64,000 bases of DNA. It comes from Methanosarcina sp. UBA289 (GTDB lineage: Archaea > Halobacteriota > Methanosarcinia > Methanosarcinales > Methanosarcinaceae). The notes beneath the pieces are model-generated. The model did no database searches and was not told where the DNA came from. It saw only the letters and a list, made by a program, of their open reading frames with translations. The stretch covers positions 62,001 through 126,000 of the forward strand of contig DAKJ01000017.1 of assembly GCA_002496565.1 (NCBI GenBank). The letters run 5' to 3'. Shown one piece after another: positions 1 through 6,344 of the stretch (positions are counted from its first letter, which is position 1; each line of letters begins with the position of its first letter). The position numbers and the translations under genes are program-made.

Positions 1-65
1 AAAACTTCTAGCACTTTGGCTGTTTTAGCTTCAAGTTCAACGATTTACATGAACTTATCTTTTGA

Positions 66-326
66 TTAATAAGCTTCTTTGTGATGGGCCAATTTTACTA
101 ACGTCACAGTTTGTTCTTTTTCATCAACAGAAAAACATAGCACGAAGTTAGAATCAATGTGTACTCGCTTGTACTTATTCAAAGGATAGTTGAGATTTTT
201 GTAATGTTGAGGATTGATGCAAATTTCATCAACTTTTTTGAATACTGCTTCAAAAAGTATATGATTCTTTTTGTTTAACTTTCTCAGCTCTTTTGAAAGT
301 TTTCCTTTGATTAATAACTTGTACAA
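66..326 (-). CDS. RelE/ParE-superfamily toxin of a toxin-antitoxin pair
   Basis: This 86-residue basic protein has the size and charge pattern of RelE/YoeB-type mRNA interferases: Lys-rich N-terminal helices, a central HIDSNFVLCFSVDE strand segment and a C-terminal LVKLAHHKEAY containing the conserved His and a terminal Tyr. Members of this family cleave mRNA on the ribosome. It starts with TTG and lies 2 nt after the stop of the upstream DUF2683 gene, so the two are surely one transcript and probably translationally coupled. The order antitoxin then toxin is the usual one. The family call rests on sequence pattern and gene pairing; the exact subfamily (RelE, YafQ or ParE) cannot be decided by eye. 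Confidence 0.75.
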   Translation of the reverse strand: MYKLLIKGKLSKELRKLNKKNHILFEAVFKKVDEICINPQHYKNLNYPLNKYKRVHIDSNFVLCFSVDEKEQTVTLVKLAHHKEAY

Positions 327-328
327 GC

Positions 329-589
329 TTACTCATCCTCATCAGGCAAGCTTTTGATATATGCTTTTAGTTCATCGGCATTTTCGAATGGCCCGATTAC
401 CTCATCATTTTCCGAACTAAGTATTTCTTTTATGAACTCAGGACTGTATTGAGGCTCAAGTATTTTCTCTTCATATTGAGCTACAACTAAGTCAAGAGCT
501 GCACTCTTATCCTTTAGATTATATTTGGCTTTAACAATATTCAGAACCTGGTTTGTCCTGTCTGATATTTTAACTCTAGCTTGTACCAT
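329..589 (-). CDS. DUF2683-family antitoxin-like protein
   Basis: This 86-residue protein begins MVQARVKISDRTNQVLNIVK and continues KAKYNLKDKSAALDLVVAQYEE, the pattern of the archaeal DUF2683 family, whose N-terminus looks like a ribbon-helix-helix DNA-binding module. The acidic C-terminus (residues 60-86) would neutralise the basic toxin encoded next. Two ATG codons lie 6 nt apart at the 5' end. AGGGA abuts the first but is well spaced from the second, so I place the start at 589. A palindrome and TATA box lie immediately upstream, which fits autorepression by the antitoxin or complex. The family assignment is recognised from sequence; antitoxin function is inferred from pairing with the RelE-like gene. 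Confidence 0.75.
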   Translation of the reverse strand: MVQARVKISDRTNQVLNIVKAKYNLKDKSAALDLVVAQYEEKILEPQYSPEFIKEILSSENDEVIGPFENADELKAYIKSLPDEDE

Positions 590-601
590 GTGCATTCCCT
601 A

Positions 602-633
602 TGCATATCATATGCACACGCTAAATATAAAAC
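602..633 (-). promoter_or_regulatory. Toxin-antitoxin promoter with palindromic operator
   Basis: On the minus strand a TATA-like element (forward AAATATAAAAC, 623-633) is followed by the palindrome TGCATATCATATGCA (602-616), which has 7-bp arms around one central base. The palindrome sits between the TATA box and the antitoxin start, where repressor binding would block initiation. Confidence 0.5.
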
Positions 634-796
634 TATCTTATAATTAGATTTTCCTTGAGGTTGAGAAATATAGAGATTTCGCGATGAAACCTCGGCATGT
701 TAGTTGTTTCAGCTACTGAGTTTAAGAACATTTTTATCTAAAAATCGTAAAATTTATGGCAGATATCGATTCTTCTTTTCTTCCTTTTTCCCAGTG

Positions 797-963
797 ACCA
801 CCCGATATCTGCTCACTTCGTGAGCATGCGGGCGTGGAGGGAAGTTTAAGATAGTTATTTAAAAAGAGATTTGATAACTCTTTCAGAGTTAATAAGGCGC
901 TGCGGGGTCTTTACACCTAAAACTCTCCTATTTTTCACCGTTGAAATTATTAGCGTTATATCC
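797..963 (+). repeat. Structured repeat, copy A
   Basis: This about 165-bp stretch closely resembles 2819-2984. Its 5' end folds well: CCACCCG (798-804) can pair with CGGGCGTGG, and inside it GCTCAC-ttc-GTGAGC forms a perfect 6-bp hairpin. In the second copy the loop changes but GCTCA/TGAGC is kept. The CGGGCGTGGAGGGAAGTTT part resembles the right-end hairpins of IS200/IS605-type elements, but no transposase is attached. It could be a mobile-element end, a non-autonomous element or a small RNA. The rest of the 596-1020 gap shows no convincing gene. Confidence 0.55.
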
Positions 964-1020
964 GTGTATAACAAACTAAACAAATGTTTTTGCAATAAAA
1001 TTTTAATTTCAAGACCCTCT

Positions 1021-1275
1021 CTAAGCTGGTTTACGATAACAGTTTATTATTAATATACTCAGAGTTATGAATAAGTACGGAAAGATAGATTCCCATATAG
1101 ATGCAGCACTTGCACTTATAATAATAAAAATAGGATTGGTAAACCAGAAAGTGTTACACCATGACTTGGTATAGACATTGTAAAACCATGAACTATTATA
1201 AACATTATGCAGATTATAAAAGAATAGTGGGATAAAGAAAGCAAAAAACAGTTTTAAGTAACTAGATTTACTCAT
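1021..1275 (-). CDS. Hypothetical small membrane protein
   Basis: This 84-residue ORF starts MSKSSYLKLFFAFFIPLFF and has hydrophobic stretches at residues 8-20 and about 47-78, suggesting two membrane helices. It is rich in aromatic residues and Asn. The ATG is preceded by AAAGAAAGA 7-10 nt upstream, and a second small hydrophobic ORF lies just upstream on the same strand. I recognise no family. It could be a decayed fragment, because copy A of the structured repeat lies just beyond its 3' end and composition alone does not prove coding. Confidence 0.35.
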   Translation of the reverse strand: MSKSSYLKLFFAFFIPLFFYNLHNVYNSSWFYNVYTKSWCNTFWFTNPIFIIISASAASIWESIFPYLFITLSILIINCYRKPA

Positions 1276-1299
1276 ACAGTGTCTTTCTTTTTTGTCATC

Positions 1300-1446
1300 C
1301 TACAGTATAAATATAAAAAACCAAATAATACAAATAATGCTGGCAATAACAATGTAAACAACCGGTATCCCATATAATGTTACAGCGTGACTCGAAACTA
1401 CTACTTCTCCTGTACCAGAGCCAATGATTGCACTTTCATTGTTCAC
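1300..1446 (-). CDS. Hypothetical 48-residue single-helix membrane protein
   Basis: A GTG-started ORF of 48 residues: a polar start (MNNESAIIGSGTGEVVV) and one strong transmembrane helix at the C-terminus (IPVVYIVIASIICIIWFFI). It lies 24 bp upstream of the 84-residue membrane ORF on the same strand, so the two may be co-transcribed. There is no strong ribosome-binding site. No family is recognised; the clean single-helix layout is the only support. Confidence 0.3.
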   Translation of the reverse strand: MNNESAIIGSGTGEVVVSSHAVTLYGIPVVYIVIASIICIIWFFIFIL

Positions 1447-1791
1447 GCTTCTTTATATGTTTTAAAAAGTTAAAAGATTTTTTGTTTCACCCAGCACCCT
1501 TAGACTTGATAAACCTTATTTTATTTCCAGTGGAGAAGTGAGATTTAGGAATCCGTAATCATCGTCTGTCTCTGATCCCTCTCACTCAGTATTGAAACCG
1601 TCAGTTGAGCTGATAGCTATCGAATATGTCCGCAGCAGTAACCATCTTATTGCCTGGTTGAGGATTTGATCAATCCTATTACATGCTCTCTTATTGGGAA
1701 CAGTATGAATTGGAAAACTATAGAATTTATCAAAGAGGCAAATAGTCAGACTAAATATCCATTACTGCATTATAAGAGATAATGGGGAATT
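1447..1791. other. Intergenic, no clear gene
   Basis: AT-rich spacer. An imperfect palindrome (AGGATTTGATCAATCCT, near 1661-1677) is the only local structure noted. A short minus-strand reading frame ending YGFLNLTSPLEIK looks protein-like but has stops close upstream, so at most it is a gene remnant. Confidence 0.4.
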
Positions 1792-2517
1792 ATGATTATG
1801 GAAGTCAATGAGAAAGAAATAAGGATTAAGATAATCAAAGATGGACCGTATCGCGTTACAGGTGGAGTACCGCTTTTGGAACAGGTAATTGTCACCGATG
1901 ATGCTGGCCACACCAGAGAATTAATTGATATAAAGGAACACCCTCGGCGGGAGGCCTATATTTTATGTCGCTGTGGATCATCCAAAAACAAACCCTTCTG
2001 TGATGGGACCCACAGCAAAGTCGGTTTTGATGGTAGCGAAACAGCCAGCAGGAAGCCTTACCTGGAAAAAGCGGAAACGTTTGAAGGTCCTGATTTGAAA
2101 CTCACCGATGTCCACGAGCTCTGCGATCATTCCCGTTTCTGCCAGCGGTCTGGCGGAATAAGGAATCTTATACAAAAATCAGACGACCCAGAAGCCCGAC
2201 AAACCGCCATAGAGGAAGCCATGATCTGCCCGTCGGGACGGCTGGTCATGTGGGACAAGAAGACAGGTAAACCCTTTGAAAAAGAATTTGAACCATCTAT
2301 TGTACTGGTTCACGACAAACAAAAAGGTTGTGAAGGCCCCCTCTGGGTTCGAGGCGGTATCCCCATTGAATCTGCAGATGGCAGCATGTACGAATCCCGG
2401 AACAGAGTAACCCTCTGTCGATGTGGGAAGTCAGAGAATAAGCCCTACTGTGACGGCAGCCACTGGATGAACAGCCAACAGAAGCTCGAGTTCAGGAAGA
2501 AGTGGGGCCTGGAATGA
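1792..2517 (+). CDS. Double CDGSH iron-sulfur protein with central ferredoxin-like (DUF1271-type) domain
   Basis: The 241-residue protein carries two CDGSH zinc-finger-like motifs, each with the CxC-x-C-D-G-(T/S)-H layout that binds a [2Fe-2S] cluster through three Cys and one His: RCGSSKNKPFCDGTH around residues 60-75 and RCGKSENKPYCDGSH near 211-225. Between them is a Cys-containing block (CDHSRFC and MICPSGRLVMW) typical of the divergent ferredoxin domain often fused to CDGSH domains in prokaryotes. The role is probably electron transfer or cluster handling in the cytosol; no substrate is implied. GGGG lies 4 nt before the first ATG and 10 nt before a second one two codons later, so the start is uncertain by two codons. 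It appears monocistronic. Confidence 0.9.
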   Translation: MIMEVNEKEIRIKIIKDGPYRVTGGVPLLEQVIVTDDAGHTRELIDIKEHPRREAYILCRCGSSKNKPFCDGTHSKVGFDGSETASRKPYLEKAETFEGPDLKLTDVHELCDHSRFCQRSGGIRNLIQKSDDPEARQTAIEEAMICPSGRLVMWDKKTGKPFEKEFEPSIVLVHDKQKGCEGPLWVRGGIPIESADGSMYESRNRVTLCRCGKSENKPYCDGSHWMNSQQKLEFRKKWGLE

Positions 2518-3077
2518 GTGAATTCGTTAACTCATAGAGGTTGTTAACTTGCGGAAATAGTAATCTCGCATAACAATCAGGCAATCCAAAAGCCAAAATG
2601 AAGGATCTACGACTCTATCCTCATGAGACGGCAGGTCGATAATAAACTATACTGCATGGAGTGTACCCTTGATAATGGGCTTATCTGTAAGGACTGCGGG
2701 GTCAATAAGGATATTTACTCTCCAGTTCGTAGATCTCTCCAATGCTTTTTGATACACAAACTGAACGAATTGCGAATTTCCAAACTGCCTACTCTATTTT
2801 TTCTTTTTTTTGCAGGTAACCACCCGAAATCTGCTCAAAAAGTGAGCATGCGGGCGTGGAGGGAAGTTTTCAGATAAATTTTAAAAAGAAATCTGACCAC
2901 TCTTTAAAAGTCAATAAGGCGTTGCGGGATCTCTATGTATAAAAAACATCTTTTTTCGTCATTGAAGATATTGCGTTATCTACGCTGAGTACTGGATGAG
3001 TTTGGTCTCATTTCCAAATTATGATTTTACAGAAAGCATACCAAAATTTTGTAGAAAATGAGAATGATTCTACGTTA
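2518..3077. other. Intergenic with decayed material
   Basis: Apart from the structured repeat at 2819-2984 I see no solid gene. A frame at 2623-2877 contains a CMEC...CKDC pair suggestive of a zinc-ribbon remnant, but it runs into the repeat and has no convincing start signal. Confidence 0.4.
2819..2984 (+). repeat. Structured repeat, copy B
   Basis: Second copy of the element at 797-963, in the same orientation about 2 kb away. The first 50 bp are nearly identical (CCACCCG ... CGGGCGTGGAGGGAAGTTT); the following 115 bp diverge but keep AATAAGGCG(C/T)TGCGGG and a TATTGCGTTAT-like end. The inner hairpin stem GCTCA/TGAGC is kept while its loop differs, which suggests a folded element. Confidence 0.55.
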
Positions 3078-3722
3078 TCATAATACATCGAAAATTTTCC
3101 TACCGACGCGGACGATGCTTGCACTTTCTTCTATTGCTATTTGATAATCGTCTGTCATTCCCATTGAGAGATGCTGAAGATGTTTTTTTAAGTGCTTCTC
3201 TGCTTTGTCTTTTAAGTCTTTTAATTCTTTGAAATATTTTCTTGAATCTTCGGGGTCTTCGTTTTTTGGCGGGATTGTCATCAGGCCTTCAAAACTTAAG
3301 TATTCGAGGGTTGATATTTGGTCTAGAAGCTTTAAGAGACTACCGGGCTCTAATCCGGTGTGTTTTTTTTCGTCTGTCTTCACTTGTATGAGGATTTTCT
3401 GGATTCTTTTATTTTCTTTTGCTGCATTATTTATCTTTTCTGCAAGTTCGTATGAATCAACACTCTCTATCAAGTAGGGATTCAGGTTTACTACTTTTTT
3501 TGCCTTGTTTAACTGAAGTGTGCCGATGAAGTGGGTTTTTATCTCAGGTGGAAAATATGGGGCCAAATCTTTCATCTGTTGATAATGATTAAAGCCGATA
3601 TCTGTAACACCTGCTTTTATGGCTTCTTCTATTTGTGTTTTTGATGCGTATTTTACTGCGGCGACAAGTGTTACATCAGATGGGAGCGCTTTTAAAAGTT
3701 CTTTTACGTTGTCTTCTATCAT
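3078..3722 (-). CDS. YggS/PROSC-family pyridoxal-phosphate-binding protein
   Basis: The 214-residue protein is a single-domain alanine-racemase-fold PLP protein. The cofactor lysine is K24 in VAAVKYAS. Other family marks are the FNHYQQM segment (usually GENRVQE), HFIGTLQLNKAK (usually HFIGHLQSNK), VKTDEKKHTGL, LSFEGLMTIPP, LSMGMTDDYQIAIEESASIVRVGRKIF at the C-terminus. YggS/PLPBP proteins maintain PLP homeostasis and have no known catalytic reaction. The length fits archaeal members. The replaced GENRVQE and HLQ motifs make it somewhat divergent. It stands alone between a repeat and a pseudogene. Confidence 0.9.
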   Translation of the reverse strand: MIEDNVKELLKALPSDVTLVAAVKYASKTQIEEAIKAGVTDIGFNHYQQMKDLAPYFPPEIKTHFIGTLQLNKAKKVVNLNPYLIESVDSYELAEKINNAAKENKRIQKILIQVKTDEKKHTGLEPGSLLKLLDQISTLEYLSFEGLMTIPPKNEDPEDSRKYFKELKDLKDKAEKHLKKHLQHLSMGMTDDYQIAIEESASIVRVGRKIFDVL

Positions 3723-4208
3723 ATGTTATCATTCTATGGTTATCATTCTGTGCAGAAATTTTCAGTATTTTGTCTCTTTTATAATAAGTATTTCTGGTAG
3801 AAATAATCGTCTTATGGCATCTGAATCGATACTATATAGGAAACTAGACTAAGTATGCCTAAAAGAAGGTTTACATCGATCGTGTAATAGAGCCAGATTT
3901 TTTGCACCAGAAACCTTTAACAAATTATATTTAACAATCCTGATCAAAAGATAAAACTTCCAGATATTATCAAAAACTTTCATCAGGACTTTTTTATGAT
4001 GCATGTATACAGTTGTTTTTCTAAAATATTTCATTATGGATTGAATAAAGCTGTAGTTAAAGACCATTTATCAAGATTAAGAGGAAGAATACAGTAATTT
4101 TTCAGGAAAAGTTACTGTATTTTCTTGCCTGCTCTCTGGTAGCTCTTGATCTGGTTTTCTACAGCATTATTCTGCGTGTAGAAGTAATAGCCTGCCTCAG
4201 TGGTTCAG
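3723..4208. other. Intergenic with relic sequence and one hairpin
   Basis: No intact gene. A plus-strand frame ending at 4098 (DIIKNFHQDFFMMHVYSCF) reads like protein but lacks a start and a recognised family. TACAGTAA...TTACTGTA (about 4095-4125) forms an 8-bp hairpin followed by TTTTC and may be a terminator. The frame VALDLVFYSIILRVEVIACL near 4138-4197 may be an upstream part of the oxidoreductase relic that follows, in another frame. Confidence 0.35.
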
Positions 4209-4601
4209 GGAATGTCAGTTAATCTTGCGGATACCGAATGGACATACGAAAAAATTCGACCTTGAGTACCTAATTTACAACGATTATCGACTGAGAGAAA
4301 AAACCTTGAAGATATTGAGGTATATAAGTGCTTTAAATATTCCAACACAGGAATCTCTCTTCTTGCGATCCCTTGAGTAGCTGGAAAGCACCTCGTTATA
4401 GCGGATAGCGGCGAACATGACGAGGAGGGACATATCGTAGAAGATTCCGAGACACGGATCAAAATGGTTCAGAAAAGGCTGTTGAAGAAACTGCCTCTTA
4501 TAAAGAAAGAGATCGAACCTGCAGTGTATGGTTTTTTACTTGCACTTTACAGAATAAAATTAAAACTTAAGAATAAAGAGAAAGCGAAGGAGAATGAATA
4601 A
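4209..4601 (+). pseudogene. Relic of 2-oxoacid:ferredoxin oxidoreductase alpha subunit (KorA-like C-terminus)
   Basis: One plus-strand frame from 4212 to the TAA at 4599-4601 reads continuously apart from two TGA stops (4263-4265 and 4374-4376). It contains WTYEKIRP, YKCFKYSNTGISLLAIP, VIADSGEHDEEGHIVED and RIKMVQKRLLKKLPLIKKEI, the ordered C-terminal motifs of the alpha subunit of 2-oxoglutarate/2-oxoacid:ferredoxin oxidoreductases (compare ...FKYTDTGISPRAIPG... and ADSDEHDExGHITED). The N-terminal two-thirds are absent. An ATG overlapping the stop starts an 18-codon frame that may be a remnant of the next subunit gene. The gene is dead: truncated, two stops, possible upstream frameshift. 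Confidence 0.7.
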
Positions 4602-4706
4602 TGGGAGTAAAAATTGAATATGAGCTAGTGCTGTCGTTTTTCAGTTCAAGTGCATAAGCCATATCTTAATTGCAGAATCAAACCTAATTTTCATACAGGC
4701 TCTTAA

Positions 4707-6254
4707 TCACTCTTTCACTAAAAGTGATTTTCCTGTCATCTCTTGCGGCTTAGGGAGTCGAAGAAGCTCAAGAATTGTCGGTGCAACGTCACACAGTTTT
4801 CCATTCCTGAGGGCTTTTACCTCAGCGTTTCCGAAGTAAATGCATTTTACCGGATTTGAAGTGTGTGCAGTATGTGGCTCTCCTGTTTTTGGGTCTATCA
4901 TCTTCTCTGCATTTCCGTGATCTGCAGTAATAAGTGCCACACCTCCTATTTCTTTTAGAGCTTCAACAATCCTGCCGATACAATTATCCACGGCTTCTAC
5001 TGCTTTAACTGCAGCTTCAAATATCCCAGTATGCCCGACCATATCCATGTTTGCAAAGTTCAGGATAATAACATCATACTTTCCTGACTGAATTCTTCTG
5101 ATAACTTCATCCGTAATCTCATATGCGCTCATTTCTGGTTTAAGGTCATAAGTAGCGATTTTCGGCGAAGGGATAAGGCAGCGGTCTTCACCCTTATAGC
5201 GCTTTTCTTCGCCGCCGTTAAGGAAATAGGTCACATGGGCATATTTTTCTGTTTCAGCTATGCGTAGCTGGATGAGTCCATGCTTGCTCAATACCTCTCC
5301 AAGTACATTTACCAGCTTTATTGGAGGAAAAGCAACGGGCACATCAAGAGTTTCATCGTACTGGGTCATGCAGACAAAGTAAACCTCAGGACGTTTTTCT
5401 CTCACAAAGCCATCAAAGTCCTCTTTTACAAAAGCCCAGGTTAACTGTCGTGCCCTGTCTGGCCGGAAATTGAAGAAAATAACAGAATCTTTATCCTGTA
5501 TTGTTGCAACAGGTTTTTCTTCGGGATTAGTAATTACAGTCGGTTTTACAAATTCATCAGTTTCTCCCCTGGTGTAGGCATTAGAAATTGCAATTTCTGC
5601 ATTTGGAGCTGTATATGGAGCTACTCCTCTTGTCAGGGCATCGTAGGCAAGTTTTGTCCGATCCCAGCGCTTATCTCTGTCCATTGCATAGTAACGACCT
5701 GAAACGGTTGCTATTTTAGCATTTTCATGCTCTTTACAAAATGCGTCCAGTTCCTTTATGTCTCCTATAGCAGCTTTTGGAGGTTCGTCCCTCCCATCGA
5801 GAAAAGCGTGTACGTATACGTTTTTTAGCTCATTCTCCTGTGCAAGTTTTATAAGGGCATATAGGTGAGGCATATAACTGTGAATGCCTCCATAGGAAGC
5901 AAGGCCTATGAGATGAAGGCTTGAATCGTTAGCTTTAACATTTGAAATTGCATTCAGAAAAACCGGGTTTTTGAAAAAATCTCCGTTCCTGATAGAGATG
6001 TTTATTCGGGTCAGATCCTGATATATAACTCGCCCTGCCCCTATTGTCAGATGCCCAACTTCAGAATTCCCCATCATACCCTTTGGAAGGCCTACAGCTT
6101 CCCCTGAGGCTTCTAAAAAACACCAGGGATATTCTTTTTCCAACCGATCAAGGTTTGGAGTTCGGGCTGCCAGGATAGCGTTTCCTTCTTTTGCTTTCAT
6201 GTAGCCCCAGCCATCAAGAATAATGAGCATAAGGGGTCTTCTTGCCTGAGTCAT
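4707..6254 (-). CDS. gpmI: 2,3-bisphosphoglycerate-independent phosphoglycerate mutase
   Basis: This enzyme interconverts 3- and 2-phosphoglycerate with two Mn ions and a phosphoserine intermediate. Alkaline-phosphatase-fold motifs are in order: LIILDGWGY, the serine nucleophile in MGNSEVGH, FLDGRDEPP, GRYYAMDRDKRWDR, NFRPDRARQ, NFANMDMVGHTG and TADHGNAE. The length (515 residues) is normal. An in-frame ATG six codons further upstream exists, but GGAG lies 8 nt before the ATG at 6254, so I use that start (MTQARRP). It is followed upstream on the same strand by ppsA (90-bp gap), so the pair probably serves gluconeogenic flux between pyruvate and 3-phosphoglycerate. Confidence 0.96.
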   Translation of the reverse strand: MTQARRPLMLIILDGWGYMKAKEGNAILAARTPNLDRLEKEYPWCFLEASGEAVGLPKGMMGNSEVGHLTIGAGRVIYQDLTRINISIRNGDFFKNPVFLNAISNVKANDSSLHLIGLASYGGIHSYMPHLYALIKLAQENELKNVYVHAFLDGRDEPPKAAIGDIKELDAFCKEHENAKIATVSGRYYAMDRDKRWDRTKLAYDALTRGVAPYTAPNAEIAISNAYTRGETDEFVKPTVITNPEEKPVATIQDKDSVIFFNFRPDRARQLTWAFVKEDFDGFVREKRPEVYFVCMTQYDETLDVPVAFPPIKLVNVLGEVLSKHGLIQLRIAETEKYAHVTYFLNGGEEKRYKGEDRCLIPSPKIATYDLKPEMSAYEITDEVIRRIQSGKYDVIILNFANMDMVGHTGIFEAAVKAVEAVDNCIGRIVEALKEIGGVALITADHGNAEKMIDPKTGEPHTAHTSNPVKCIYFGNAEVKALRNGKLCDVAPTILELLRLPKPQEMTGKSLLVKE

Positions 6255-6344
6255 ACCACGAACTCCACACATCCATAAGATAGGTCTCTATTACGGATGT
6301 GATAGATCTTATCCGTCACGCACAGCAATTATTTTTTTGCCTCT

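Noticed and set aside
2623..2877. An 84-residue frame with two CxxC motifs
   Set aside because: It runs through the structured repeat, has no ribosome site and no recognised family. Its zinc-ribbon look is too weak to call a gene.
3849..4067. A 72-residue minus-strand frame
   Set aside because: No start signal or family, and the plus strand of the same stretch has equally protein-like composition; the region looks decayed.
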